From the NCBI GenBank assembly GCA_000827325.1, contig KN832909.1, positions 1 through 64,000 of the forward strand: a stretch of DNA of 64,000 nucleotides, read 5' to 3'. The position numbers and the translations under genes were made by a program. Numbering within the stretch: the stretch's first letter is position 1; each line of letters starts with the position of its first letter. Positions 10,673 through 23,394 of this stretch are shown here, piece by piece. Under the pieces are notes generated by a model. The model did no database searches and was not told the DNA's origin. It saw only the letters and a list, made by a program, of their open reading frames with translations. The DNA comes from Oidiodendron maius Zn (lineage: Eukaryota; Ascomycota; Leotiomycetes; Myxotrichaceae).

Positions 10673-11510
10673 ATGACGGCTTCAAACACAAACGGAACCT
10701 CTACATGTGAAAACTCGCATGATGATATACTTCTTGATCACCAATACATTGATGATCTCGACGCGATCATCATTGGTTCTGGTTTCGCTGGTATATAGCT
10801 TCTGTACCGACTTCGGAAGGAGGGGTTTAATGTGAAAATTTGTGATGCCGGAGGGGATGTTCTGGCTCACGGGTCCATTCACATGTCCCTTACTCTCAAT
10901 TTTCACTCGAGCTCTGGAAAGAATGGAATTGGACCGAAAGGCTACTCTGGTCATTGAATTCCGACAAGTATATTAAAGAGGTTAAGGCACAGACATATAA
11001 TGGCCCGGGTAATGAAAAAGGGAGAGCAAATCTAGTATCCGTTGCGTGCGAATTGTGGATGCAAACTGGGAGGGTATGGCTGAGTTTTCAAGCCCACTTT
11101 TGGGCCTGGGTGGGACATTACAGCAGACCCAACCGTACTGCGTCAGTATAGAGATACTGTTTAGTCGGAGAATAAGTAGCATATTACCATTCCGGAACTG
11201 TCTAGGGTGCTTTCGGACGAGACTTTGTGGATGTTGCTGCCTTTCGCTGCCTTTCCTAGATCTTTTGATATTCTAGTTACTAGTAACAATACGCCCTTGT
11301 AAAACTTTACGGTTCCCGACAATAATTGCCGTCCAAGATACGTCCGGCTATCGCTCAAAATGGCGTCGCCGGAATCAGGTGCACGCATCAAGATGTCCGA
11401 GTCGCTGGTTTCAGTGGTTCTCCGGAAGCCGTGGATGCTAAGGAAAGCCCCTAGCCTCTACTACCAGAATTAGTTGCTGAAATTGATTTTCCGGGGCGTA
11501 TTGGCTTGTG
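10673..11510 (+). pseudogene. Baeyer-Villiger monooxygenase relic
   Basis: It opens with ATG at 10,673 and an N-terminus ending DDLDAIIIGSGFAGI, the FAD-binding GxGxxG of Baeyer-Villiger enzymes. An in-frame TAG then interrupts the sequence. RLRKEGFNVKICDAGGDV follows, as expected after the first dinucleotide fold. Further along, ELWKEWNWTER-like sequence fits the stretch that follows the GG-W-Y-N-YPG region in this family, but that glycine/tryptophan block itself is missing. Beyond about 11,150 only scattered resemblance remains (for example EIDFPG-like near 11,480). Several stops and frame changes make it a clear pseudogene. Intact relatives are about 550-700 aa and oxidise ketones to esters or lactones in fungal pathways. 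Confidence 0.6.
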
Positions 11511-12231
11511 GTAAGTCCTCTCCAGTTTTCCCTTTTCGAAATAGATGTAGTTCTATCTTGCCGGGCAGAGAGAGCTCCGTGCTATGTGATGTCTTTTTAG
11601 AAAATGAATCTTAGAGTGCTTTTTACCGGACAGTCTTTAGATTCTTGTCCTCTCTCGCAGCGGCCACAGACTGAGGAGCGCTACATTGGGTACCGATGTA
11701 ACCGTAATGATAGCACCGGAAGCATTGCTTCACGCGGCGTTTAATCGGCAAGGTAGAATCGCCCTTGTATCTTGCATCAGGCCCTGTTCAGTAGACTGGC
11801 GACGGCGTCTTGGTGGGATTGAATCATAGCTCATCAGAGACCCTTTCTAATTCACCGACGGCTCTAGCAAGAGAGCTAATGAAGTTCTAGGCTAGGTCGA
11901 CCTAGATTTTAGGTATGGATTGGAAGGATTATCTTGGTTGAATTTATCGCAAAGGCGCTAGTCTTCATCGGAACTTGTCCAAGGCCACAAATAATTTGGG
12001 CTCACTAATTAAGCTGAAAAGAGATCACTAAGGAATCAATCAAAGCCTCGTTTCTGAAACAAGCTTTGGATATGTTTAATTAATACTGTTAGACAGAGAG
12101 AGCACGTTTGATCGCCGCACTTCCGTAGCAGTCGCCTGCACCATTTCCACTATCCGCTCCTAGAAGGTTAACCCACTGCACACGAAACGTGACAGACGAC
12201 AGCACCTAAAGGATGAACATCTCTGTCTACT
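11511..12231. other. Unassigned, no gene seen
   Basis: Probably includes decayed 3' sequence of the Baeyer-Villiger relic. No frame, intron-linked reading or repeat family from elsewhere in the window is recognisable. Confidence 0.4.
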
Positions 12232-12772
12232 CTAATCTGTCCAAGCGAAGTCTCCCCGACGATGATATTCACTGACAGGTTTGACGTCCCAGAAATTTGA
12301 GCAATACCACTCGGCCGCCTCTTCGATAAGCCCGTCATCTCGAACCACCATCTCCACCCTTACGGGAAAGTTGACCTTGGTTCCCGATGCCTTTATAGTC
12401 GGAAGATCGTTAAGGAAAGTTCCCGTCCAACGGGTTCGCATTATTACTCTCCATTTCCCATCCGGAAGCCTTTCTCCCGGCCAAGAACCCTCCAAGACCG
12501 CCTTACAGTCGGGTAGCGAATTTGTCCAGATCTTGAAGTGGTCCTGAAGGTTTGGAAAGCCTTGTCGATTTATTTGCAAAGCATGGTCGAGGAACGTTGC
12601 TTTTTGGGCGTACATAGCAACCCAAGGTTCGGCATCATCTCCTGACCAGAGTGAGCACCACTTAGTGCCTAATGTCTTTACAGACTCGAGAGATCCTGAG
12701 AGGTTTAGCTATTTGCACATTCATGAGAACATCTAGGTGCCATTTTCTAAATTAATACAACATACCGTCCAT
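12232..12772 (-). CDS. SnoaL/NTF2-like fold protein (156 aa)
   Basis: A two-exon model gives MDG-SLESVKTLGTKWCS... in one frame to the stop. Exon 1 is 12,772-12,766 (ATGGACG only) and exon 2 is 12,695-12,232, separated by a 70-bp GT-AG intron. Features fitting a SnoaL-like protein are the WCSLWSGDDAEPWVAMYA opening helix, ATFLDHALQI, a mid-protein strand pair (WRVIMRTRWTGTF) and a final strand (GLIEEAAEWYCSNFWD). Such proteins act as polyketide cyclases, isomerases or hydrolases, or lack catalysis; catalytic residues cannot be assigned by eye. The very small first exon explains why a simple open frame misses the true start. Its place beside the oxygenases supports a metabolite-pathway role (inference). 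Confidence 0.65.
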
Positions 12773-13514
12773 GGTTTTCTCAGGCTTTTCAATAGAACAA
12801 ATTTTACAAAGATACGATGCTTTTCTATCTGCTAAGGACCAAACTTCACTGGCGAGATGAGTTGGTATGTCCCACCTCCTCGTTATAGATTCGGAATACG
12901 TCTAAGGTTGGTTCGGAATGATTGCCGTTTTCCGAAGGAAGTTTGGGCACATCTATACGTAAAAAGAATTCATTCGGGCTTCGGAGGCTAGCCTGGTAAT
13001 CGTTCCGACGTTCGAGGCCGTCGTAAGTAAGCCAACGATTAATGCTTTGTGATGTTGCTAAGTTAGTAAAGGACGTGAATGTATCATTAGCCCGAAAAAT
13101 GGCCGACGGACTACGCACTCCAATCTTCGAAGCTCCTTCTCTCTTTAGCTAACGCTGAAAGTTCGAAGGCACATTGGAGGAAATGATTAGTAAGATTCAC
13201 ACCAGAAGCGTTGTTTTGATTACATCTGGTTCCCAACACCGTGACATGCGGGTTCCGCACGCTTCATACTGACTCACATGTAAGCTGGTCTCCCCTAAAG
13301 TGGTCATTTATGTTTGGAAAAGAATGGAAGTGGATCTCCCGACGCGATCGGTTCATTCCGACAAGTGGCTCACGGAGTGCAAAATTACACAAATTAAATC
13401 TGTCAGCTCAAGCTTCTCCATATTCTTCCCCAGCGGTTATAATTTCTTTCCGAACGCAATTCCTTATTATTTCCTTCCAAGACAACTCTTATAACACACC
13501 AAGAGTGAGAGACA
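12773..13514. other. Intergenic between SnoaL-like gene and second GT8
   Basis: A divergent promoter region for the two flanking genes. A 90-aa minus-strand frame (12,846-13,118) has reasonable composition but no motif or splice partner that I can defend. Confidence 0.35.
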
Positions 13515-14738
13515 ATGAACTCGGCCTCCCCTAAGTCTCAAGGCAAAGCATGGGTGACTCTGCTCACAAGGGTATGGTGTTTGACAACATCTATCATCTT
13601 GATAAATTCACCAAATCCCACTAATCAATCACAGAAATCTTATCTCCCTGGTTGTCTAGTCCTTCTCTCCTCGCTCCGCCGTCACAGTAGCAACTACCCT
13701 CTCGTCGTCCTTGTCAACCCTCTTTCCGAGGATACGGAACAGCTAGATCAACTCCCAGCTGGGGTGCGAGAAATTCTCAAGACTCAAGGGCTTAAACTTC
13801 GTGAAGTTGAGTGGCTAGAGCCTCTGAATGGGAGATATCATGCCACAGATAGCCGCTTTGCAGACACGTGGACAAAATTGAGGTTTGCGGACTTGATTGA
13901 GTATGAGGTAAATTGCACATCCCTTTCAAAATTATTCCCTATACTAAGTTCTTTTTCCGTGTAGCGCGTAGTGTTACTCGACTCTGACATGCTAGTCAGA
14001 AAGAACATGGACGAGTTGATGGAGATGTCTCTCGGGGCCAACGAAATCGCAGCTGTTCATGCCTGCACTTGTAACCCAAGAAAGCTCCCACACTATCCAT
14101 CCGACTGGTGCTTCTACTCTCCTAGGGCCTTCTATATTTCATCACTAATTTACCTTCACAGGAGTCCCCAAAACTGCGGCCACACATACAGTATGCTGCC
14201 TCAGAAGGCTCCTTTAATATCTCCATTCCTCTACAGCCGTCACTATTAGACCATCACACTTTACACACTTTAAACTCCGGTCTTATCGTGGCCAATCCAT
14301 CCACAGAGATGTACGAAGGAATTCTCCACACTCTCAATACCGATCATGGCGTAGCCAATATGATATTCCCAGACCAGGATTTGCTATCTTTGCATTTTAA
14401 GGGCAAAATTAGGTTTTTAGGTTACGAGTACAACGCACTGAAGACGCTGCGAGAATGTCACCCGAAGATTTGGAGAGACGACAAGGTGAGGAATGTCCAT
14501 TACATCCTGGACAAGTAGGTCTCCTTCTCCCGGCATTTGTCGGACCTAAGCATGCTAATCTGAGATTGGCGGTAGGCCATGGAGCACCAGGCGAATGGTA
14601 ACAGTAGATGACTTTACTGAAGTAGAGAAATGGTGGTGGGATGAATTTGAACAGTTAGAGAAGAGCTGGGCGGGCACATTGGAGGCATGGAAAGTGGTCC
14701 TGAGCACTCTGGCTGCTAAACGGTCTGATTTAATTTAG
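13515..14738 (+). CDS. GT8 family (glycogenin-like) glycosyltransferase, 309 aa
   Basis: Six exons splice cleanly: 13,515-13,571; 13,635-13,907; 13,965-14,107; 14,162-14,190; 14,250-14,514; 14,576-14,738. All junctions are GT-AG and the frame is kept throughout. Family marks in order are KAWVTLLTRKSYLPG near the N-terminus, then YERVVLLDSDMLVRKNMDEL with the metal-binding D-x-D. After it come AAVHACTCNPRKLPHYPSDW, LNSGLIVANPS, FPDQDLLSLHF and HYILDKPW near the C-terminus. This is a cytosolic-type GT8 without an anchor, unlike the one at 6,314. It transfers a hexose from a nucleotide sugar; the acceptor is unknown. The 29-bp fourth exon is unusual but is needed to join PSDW to the following conserved block. 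Confidence 0.85.
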
Positions 14739-15959
14739 CCAACGCTTCACAGTAATGTTTACCGTAATCTTGCTTGGGCTTTCTCTTCTACCATTCAAGC
14801 ATTTCTTAATCCCGATTATTTTGTTTTCCATGAGACAGATAGATATGCAGGTCTTGCAGTTATTACACTGCTTTCATGACCTCACTTGTCGATGGCACAG
14901 CTTCATCTTCATCTTTATACAATATCCAAATAGTACTCAGCATGTGTAATAGCAATACATGATATCTAGACCAATGCCTATTTCAACACATCCGTCGATA
15001 ACATTAGCATAATCAAGGGTAATTTTGTAATCCTTCTGTCTGGCCAGTTCGGGCCAGCGCCTTATCAACCGAAGTCGTTTAAAAGCCATGCACTCCTCTC
15101 CCACGATGCAACAAGGGTAGCCATCCAAGGTTTTGAGACGGGAGTCCGCAGTTAAGCCAATCATATCTCATTCCGAGATACTCGCATCACATATGATGCT
15201 CCGGAGTAGGGCGTCTTGGGTAACAGGCTGTGCAGGTCAGCCCAAAAGCAGAATGCGAAGAAGATCGGAACAAGAAACTGTTGGCTGCATTTATAGCAGT
15301 GTAGACCCACCATAAAGGGCAACAACAGCGGGACAAAGGTCCGTAAATAAGTCTATTTTACTAGTAAGATATTTGCTACCTCTACTGAAAATCTGATCTT
15401 TCTGACCAAGATATTCGCCAGTGGAAATGACGGCTGGTGAATGTATATATTCATTGACAGGCCGATACATTCGTGAATGGACAAGACTATTCCAAATTCG
15501 GGTAATTCGTGGGTGACCCGGAACATTATGGAGAGAGAGGAAAGGTGCGCGTGCACACCATCGGACTTAGAACATCACGGCCTTCGGTACATGGGTATTA
15601 ACTTCACTCCTACCTCCGTCCCTCTGCTCTTCTATCCAAATTTCCAGAACCCAAGACTCCTGCTTGCGTATGTAGTACCGCGTTGCCGGTTTGCCGTATT
15701 GCATAAAGCCCACATGCGCGCTGCATCATCTTCTTGTCCGTGAGCCATTACCTCCGGTTGTCACGCGAACAGCTGAACCGACATATCTAACGCTCCTGGT
15801 CTCGATCTACCCTTGTTGCCTCCCCTTATCAGCTCTAAGCCTAGGTTGGTATCTGGCGATTCTCTTGATATGCTGCCGACGCCCTCGTCACACCTCATAT
15901 ATCATGATGCCTGCGTTATAATTATCTGGTTCTGATTTTCTCTGTCCCTTCACTTCACC
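14739..15959. other. Intergenic with one long-inverted-repeat arm
   Basis: No gene is supported. At 15,156-15,186 gccaatcatatctcattccg then agatactcgca matches the repeat arm of the 4,857-5,475 family. A minus-strand frame at 14,937-15,164 was considered and not called. The last few hundred bases should carry the promoter of regulator A. Confidence 0.45.
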
Positions 15960-17253
15960 ATGTCCGGCTTGCTTACCGCTGTAGTGGAGGACAAGCACAG
16001 GTCTGATCTAATAAGAAAGACCTTCAAACAGACAAATCCCATCAATCGAACTTCCAAGAGCTTGGGTTACGTGCCAGAGCACGCCGTTGTCGTAGTAGGC
16101 GTCCGAAATAAGAAAGGTAGAAAAGCGTGTGAGCGATGTCGCATAAAGAAGATCAAGGTACGGCGAGCTAGACCTGAGTGTGCTGATATCCAATTACCAA
16201 TCTGACGTCCTGGAAGTGCGGTGGTGAGCCGCCGTGTAAGCGATGTAAGGATGACGGGCAGGTGTGTTCCTCGGGTAGAAGAAAGAAGACCGAGGTCAAG
16301 CAATTGCCTAGAGGGTGAGAGAACTGTTCCTACAGGTTGTTGTCTCCCATAATACTAATGGGGGGTTCTTTAGATACGCTGACGTCCTCGAAAATACCCA
16401 GTATGCCCCGATCACTACTGTCCAGAAGCTCTATAATATGATCCGGAATAATAAGTCTTGGGACCTGTGGGAGCCTGATTTGGATGAGAGGGGGCGGCCC
16501 GACATCCACGATATTGCATCTCTCCTTGGCTGCATCCGTCCCTCTGAGGACCCTCCTGTCACCTTTCCAGAAGGCGTAGAAGACTTTGCCGAGTTGAAAG
16601 CCCAGCTACGGGTAGCTCACGTGAATGATACAAGGAGTAGGAATCAATATGCGTCTTCGCCGCCGTCACCGTCTCATGCAAATACGGGTAGAGATAGTGT
16701 TACTGAGAAGGATCAGTCCATTCTGTCTACGGACTATAACCAGACATGGGCACAGCAGCAACAGCAGGTGCGTGGTGAGATTCATTGGCCCGCGTTCACC
16801 ACCTGGTCCACCAGCGACAACTTCTTCGGGCCGCCTCACGCGCTCAACGTTACCGCGCAGTTTAAGCTAGCCCAACCGTTCCCCAATATCTCTGAGCCAA
16901 TTTTGGAGGGGCTGCCGGTACGGCGGATGGGCCTGGTAGAACACAACTTACTCAACGCCATGCAGATCCAGGACGGACTGAACTTCGCGGATGGGACCAT
17001 CAGTCCCCATATGTTGAATTGCAACGGATACGATCCGAGCAGTCAGATGGATACGACCACTTTCGGGAGGGGATATGAGAGCTGGCTTCAAGCACAACTG
17101 CCTAGTTCTAGGAAACAAAAGTTATCCATTCCACGAGACGAGAATGAACGGCTACAACAAGAGGCGCCGTCGATACCAACATACGTCATTGAAGAAGTAC
17201 AGCGTTTAAAGGAATTTTATTGCGCGACAGACAGTGGATGGGGAGGAGGATGA
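15960..17253 (+). CDS. Zn(II)2Cys6 transcription factor A (391 aa)
   Basis: Exons 15,960-16,157, 16,217-16,314 and 16,374-17,253. The first intron splits the zinc cluster after its second cysteine pair and rejoins to give C-x2-C-x6-C-x5-C-x2-C-x6-C (CERC...KC...CKRC...VC). Linker-like RRKKTEV and PRGYADVLE follow, where fungal regulators often have a short coiled coil, then WDLWEPDLDERGRPDIHDIASLLG. The C-terminal half is Pro/Gln/Ser-rich with a short QQQQQ run and looks like an activation region. No full fungal-specific middle homology domain is obvious. It is a nuclear DNA-binding protein, and its position next to accessory genes suggests a local pathway regulator (inference). Confidence 0.85.
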
Positions 17254-17947
17254 GGTGGAATCTGCGAGCAGAAATCCCACCTGGCTCTGTCCTATCAGGA
17301 AGAGTGCATTACGAGTGTGAATTTGAGCCCTGAGATATTCACACAGTATGTCATCAAATTGTATTTAGATTTATGCTTAACCTTGCGTCCTTTTTCCTTG
17401 TTCTTTCCATCTTCTCCTGCCACCCAGTAAGGTGAAGAATATTGAAAGTTAGGGCTCATTCGGAAAGTTCATTCTCGCACAACTACCTAGCCACATTCAA
17501 TACTATCCCTTGGATGGTGACTATCTCTACTCCAAATCAAAGATCTTGGTTGGAATTTCTCAATCCTGGTACAAACAGACCGTAATGCAACAATTTTATG
17601 GCCCAGCCCCCGTACATCTCACACGCGGCATGTCGGCATATTATTCCTGTATTGCTTCTACCTATCGTCAATCAACAAGTAGTCCGGTGAAATGAACATA
17701 AATTCTATCTTCCTCTGCCTCGGTCTCTGAAACTGGGGGGTGATGGGTTGTGGACGGGGTAACGGGTGGAATTGCAAACGCTGATAACATACCAATATGT
17801 AACTATTATACGTTGACGTGGTCCTAAGGAATTAGAATTTGTTAGATGTCTATTAATTCTCTTATGTACGCAATATAAGAAAGAATCTCCCGAACAGGAA
17901 ACGTGTGTGAGGAGTATTCGAGATTTTAATAGTTTATCACTGGTTAT
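17254..17947. other. Intergenic, 3' of regulator A
   Basis: No gene or recognised repeat. A short plus-strand frame at 17,510-17,695 has no supporting signal. Confidence 0.4.
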
Positions 17948-18215
17948 TGACTAGGTCCTAGGGCTTCAAGTACATATGACTCATGTGATATGAGTGCCTA
18001 CTAGGCTGCCTACTGGTGCCTATAGGGTAGCCAGGTGGGAGCCTATTTGGTGACTCAATTGAGTATATGGTATTAAGTATAAAGGCTCCGGCTCTCCTGT
18101 ATAACCTCTTCTTACTTTAGTTGAGTCTGCACACTCAGTAGTCAATATAACTTTGAGTTTCACCTTGATGTCCGATTACGACCTGCGTACCAGTGACCTC
18201 TCCCTTCAAGACTGG
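17948..18215 (+). mobile_element. LTR-like dispersed repeat, copy 2 (fossil)
   Basis: Begins TTGACTAGG and includes gcctactggtgcctatagggt and ggtgactcaattgagta, both shared almost exactly with the copy at 62,547. It ends with the common tail (gagtttcaccttgatgtccga). A TATA-like aagtataaaggc lies near 18,075. No internal element is attached. Confidence 0.55.
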
Positions 18216-18576
18216 TGCGTAGTGAAATAGGGAAAACGTATCGTCGTATACATACTGTTTATGCTATTGCTAAAAGTGGTAGCGGTGGAGGTTAGAACTC
18301 ATCTCCGCAGCAGTGGCTCGGATTTCGGCCCGATCGGCGTCATCCTGCACTTAAAGGGACCAGCTATATCGCCGCCACCTTTAAATTGTACAAGACAATA
18401 CCGTCCCATATCATAATTAGTACGTTATAGCAGAGAACTGTCTTTTATTCCAATTAATTCGGTAGCAAGTCCCTGAATCTTCTCTTGTGGCTCAATCTAC
18501 AGCCTGGAGAATAAGATGTCGGTTTCAACACTTTCGCGGATATGACCATTTCAACCAGCTAGCTACGAGGCTTAAT
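18216..18576. other. Intergenic
   Basis: Holds the downstream flank of the ABC transporter relic. No gene is seen. A short stretch around 18,370-18,390 (cgccgccacct) recalls sequence near 1,535-1,560, but too little to call a repeat. Confidence 0.35.
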
Positions 18577-21500
18577 TCAATCCATCTCTTCCAGCGATTG
18601 CATGTTCACAAGATCGAAGTATCGAGCTTTATTGGCAAGGAGCTGTTGGTGAGTGCCACTCTCAACTATAAAGCCTTGATGAAAAACGTATATTATATCT
18701 GCCTAAATTGATGTCAGCATGGAGAACTGGAAAATGGTATGGGCCATGCGCGCTTTGAAGAACTAACTTTCTGGATAGTTGACAATCTATGCGCCACGGA
18801 AATTGTTGTTCTGCCTTTTGCGGCTGCATCTAAAGCCGCTTGCACCACTTTCTCAGACTCACTATCAAGTGCCGAGGTCGCTTCGTCGAGCAGCAAGACT
18901 CTTGGATCACGAAGAAGTGCCTTGGCGATAGCGATGCGCTGCTTTTGACCGCCAGATAAAAAGCCTCCTTTACTGCCAACCATGGTCCTAAATCCATCTG
19001 GCAGCGATATGATGAAGTCGTAGATGTTAGCTCGTTTGCAGGCCTCCTCGATGCTCGCGTCCGGGATGTCATCACGATTGACACCCAGAAGGATATTCTT
19101 GCGGATGGTTCCCTGATATAAGGAAGGTTCTTGAGATACCAAGGCTATAAATACCCCCTCCTGCAATAACTGAACAAAAGAGGCCAGAGATCATCACTCT
19201 AGTTTCGTTTTTATTGAGGCTCCCAATCAACTTCAACAATTTCCAGAGACTATGATGGACGACGGGCTCTGGGGGTTGTTTTTGCAAGGCCATTAATGAA
19301 TGTGACTTCCCTGTCTGGGTATGGTTGGGCCTGTCGGAAACATTTATATCGTCAGGGTACGTTTTGTACCCATCCGTCTTACCATTCACATTATAATTGA
19401 TTGAATTACCACTATCGGACTCTACCGCTGTCTTCTCTTCATTGGTCGCAGCAATACGTTGTGCTTCGACCAAAGAGTAGTACACCAACTTCCTAGATAG
19501 GAACTGATTGTGAGTACCTTGTTCGACAATGTGACCCTGGGACATCACAACTATATTGTCGGCCGCTTTTATAGTTGACAACCTGTGGGCGATGATAATG
19601 GTCGTACGTCCTTGGGCAGCTACATCTAGAGCGGCTTGTACGGCGCCTTTGGACTTGGTGTCCAAAGCAGATGTTGCTTCGTCAAGTAGCAGGATCTTGG
19701 GGTCGCCAATCAAGGCTCTTGCAATTGCAATGCGTTGCTTCTGGCCGCCCGAAAGTAAAACTCCGCGATCTCCAACATTTGTCTCGTAGCCCTCGGGGAG
19801 ACTTGTGATGAATCCATGTGCGATGGCCATTTTAGCGGCTCTCTCAACAAGCCTCTTGCTCTCTTGGCTTTTGTTTTCGTGCTTTGTGCCAAGAAGACCC
19901 TTTTGAATGTTATCAAATATCGTGGTAGCAAAGAGAGTAGGTTCTTGTGACACTAGCGATATCTGCTGCCTGAGCCATTTCAAGTTCAGGGTCTGAATAT
20001 TGCCACCGTCAAGCAGGATCTAGAAGTCTTTAAAGTCACATTTGCCACACGAAAGGAGTGTAGGTCTCTCACCTCTCCGGAAACTGGATCGTAAAAGCGT
20101 TCAACAAGCCCGATAATTGTGCTCTTCCCACTCCCTGACGCACCTACAATAGCAGTTGTCATCCCAACAGGGATTATGAGGTTCACATCGTGTATAACAA
20201 TGACCTCCGGTCTGGAAGGATAGTTGTGCTTCACGTGGCGAAGCTCCACAGCGCCTTGAACATGTTCAGGTCTTTCTCCAACATCGGAGGTGGGATCCAA
20301 TGCGGATACTCTATCGATGGTCTAAAATATCTTACTCGCTGCAGCAACAGCATTGGTGAACACTTGGACATTCGGGCCAACGTATCCCAGAGAAACTGCA
20401 CCCATCATGATTGCCACTATTGATACTTATGTCAGTATCATCACTAGAGCCTCTAGATGTACCTCTCTCACTTAAAATAGTCAAGACATCCGATAACGTC
20501 ATATCTCCGGCTACTAGATATTGAGAACCCACCCAGAACGAAAGCCCCTAGGTCACATACTAAGCAAATGATATAGATAGAATATAGATAGCTGAGCAAG
20601 TTATACTCACGTAGTTCATGTAAACAACACAAATCATACCTCCAACTAGAACGCCCATAAGAGACTTACGCTTCAGACCCCACTTCTCGGCTTCTGTCAA
20701 GTGAGTGTCATATTGTCGGGCGATCTACATGGGCTTAGAAAGTGCAGAAAGCACATGAAATATTCATGGGACAAACCTTCTCTTGGGTGCTGAAGGCAAC
20801 AGCATTGCGTATAGAAACAATAGCTTCCTCTGCGACACTACCACCAGCTGCATAAGCCTGGATGGATGCATTTCCATACCTATTTAAAGTTGAGCAATGT
20901 CAGCGCGGGACAGGACATGAGCTAGATGCCGACTTAGAAATGATCACCAATACATAACTGACTAGCGTAATGACCCATAATGAAGGTGAAGCAAGAAATG
21001 TATTGCAATTAATATCGGGATAAGGAACGAAAAGGGACAGACTGAAGGGTTCGGGAGCATTTAAATAGAAGTACCTAACGAGGAAAGCGGAACCTCCTCC
21101 CATTATAGCACACGTTATAAAGATGGTGGAGGTCAAGATTAGAGTCAGTCGCCAATACTTAACGAAGCCAATCACGAAAGCCGTGATGAAGGTTGCTATC
21201 GCCGTCAAGGTCAGGCTTATTTTCTCACTGATTCCCTCTTGGACGAGGTTCGTATCTGCTGTAATCCTTGTTGTAATCTCCCCAGCGCCAAGCTTATCGA
21301 AGAAAGCTATATTTTGTCGCAAGACTGCGGCTAGATACTGCTCACGGATCTTTTGTGTACTGTCATTGTTAGATTTACACATCGAAAGGCGTACTATAAA
21401 GCCTACATGTGCTCTCCTGTGTAGATGAAGCCAACGGTCGCACTTTTCTCGTTAGCTGTATCTATGTAGGTAGACCACTGGAGATACTTGCATGTAGATT

Positions 21501-22115
21501 GTCACAAACTCGGCTATAGCAAGATAGATGAAGTAGAGCGTCGTGTGATTAAGTTTGGAGTTAAATTCTGGACGGGTGATCATGCCGTTAAAGTACCCTT
21601 GAAAGACACCAGCAAGGTGGCCAAAATTACGGACTACAGCATCTTAATATTGGGTGTTGATCTAGCTCACAGATGAAGAGTGGCAAACAAACATACCATT
21701 AGAGGTAAGACGGCACCACCGACGATGGCGCAGACCGCCGACAAAGATATTATCAACTTGTCATTAAAGGTAGCATACCTGTACAACTTTTAAATGGTCA
21801 AAGTTGCGAGCTTCAGCAATTCTACCTAGGACATACCGTCACAAATGTAACCTGGGTAGGCTGAATATCCAATTGCTTGTCAAGTATTTTCCTATCATCT
21901 TCCGGCGAAGACATTAATAGGATATCATCCCTTGTCTGGACAGTTCTCCAGTCAAGCTCGTGCGACGGAGCCACATCATTGGCTGTCACAAGGACTTCAC
22001 TCATTCCCCGGCTCTCAGGGCCCGTTGTCGTCGAGTGCGAATAACCGGAAGGTTCTGATTCAGCCGGTTCGCCCATTGGCGCTTTGTCTACTTTGAAGAC
22101 GAGCATGTCGGCCAT
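18577..22115 (-). pseudogene. MDR-type (ABCB) ABC transporter with TMD2 deleted
   Basis: Multi-exon minus-strand gene. It starts near ATG 22,115 and ends with exon 18,702-18,577 (...DIIYVF..., stop at 18,577). Visible order: N-terminal tail, TMD1 pieces (YATFNDKLIISLSAVCAIVGG near 21,790; more to 20,400), then NBD1 with Walker A GASGSGKST (about 20,140), LSGGQ and [11 protein letters not shown]. The linker and the first TMD2 residues ([15 protein letters not shown]) follow. Within about 10 bp the reading changes to [15 protein letters not shown] of NBD2, followed by LSGGQ and a second [11 protein letters not shown]. All other TMD2 helices and the NBD2 Walker A are missing, about 1.1-1.2 kb compared with the family. 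The normal protein is an efflux pump of about 1,300 aa. The product cannot be a standard full transporter. Confidence 0.85.
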
Positions 22116-23394
22116 CGGTATAGGCTGGGATCCCCCAAATATATTTGAGAAATTGAAGTATATGTAAAGTGTTAAGAATTTGATTTTGGAGTGGATCAGA
22201 TCAGCGTAACTCGCTAACTGCATATGCGACTGATGGATAATGCTTTGTGCTGAGGCGGGCAATGATGGAATAGGTCTGATCGTCTGTGGGCTTGACAACT
22301 TTCCATAAAGAGATTAGATACTCTCCTTTAAGCATATTCGTCTTTCATATGGAGTATACTAAACAGGTGGTGTCGCAGAGGAGAAAAGGGGACACAGTAA
22401 TGGCGCACCGCTTGACGAATAGAAAAATTTGCTGATTCTTTAAGACAGAGATTGCTAATAGGAACCTGCCGACTTGCTCAGCCGAAGTTCTTGAAACTGC
22501 ATGCGATTTTGGTGGCATAATACTGGTTTGATAAGTTAAAGTTCAAAGAAAGAGATGCGGTCGCCTTACGTGATCGTGTCGCTTGTGAAATGTTACCTAG
22601 CCCTTCGTTAATTGCAAGTTCTACTTTTTGAATCCATATTCAGATAGATCGTACTATGCTCGCCAGGTCATCAAAGAAATGCGAATGATTCGGAACCACA
22701 AACCATTGGCCGGATTTGCGACCTTAGGTCCACATTATTGTGGTATGTCTTGGCCCTTTTACCACTAGTGATGCCGCAAAAATTCCGAAGTGGGTGGAAC
22801 TAGAGCCGAACCTAAATGCGAGAACCTCGGATTGAGATACTACACGCCCTACGTCGTCTGAGCCTGTCTTCCGGTTGACAAAGCCTACTCAATTAGATTC
22901 AAGTCTGAGAGCATTATAATCGTGATTCATTAATGTGAACAATCCAATGGATACTCGGGAACTGGTTCCTTGACTTCCGTGCTACATTCACACTTCCTAC
23001 ATTCACAGTTCCCCGCCACAGTGCCGTAATAAGTTAGTATTATGTTGAGGTATTTTTTTCACGGAGAAACTTCAATTCATTGCGCCGACTCTTCGCAGGA
23101 GAATCTCGTAAGAGAGGCTAACTAACTGGTAGAAAAATTCAAAATCCAAACTGTTTCGGACGAAACGAGCATTGCAACCCAAGGCTTGGGTTCGTATGCC
23201 CTGCCTGCTGGAGGGCAGCCTAGGCACTGCTTGTGAAGCACAGAAAAGTAAGTATTGATCAAGGTAGCCATTTATTGATAAGCTGCTGAATTAAAAGCAC
23301 GTAAATCAGTATAGCGTCTTTCCTGGACTTCTTTTATCGGCAAATTACTCAAATACAGTACTTTCATGAGAATTGTAGTATATCAGATCTTGAG
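22116..23394. other. Long intergenic region, no gene seen
   Basis: Upstream of the ABC gene and presumably its promoter near 22,120-22,500. No frame with domain signal, no RNA gene and no repeat from this window was recognised. Confidence 0.4.

Noticed and set aside
12846-13118. 90-aa minus-strand frame between the SnoaL-like gene and GT8
   Set aside because: No motif and no splice partner. It may be chance.
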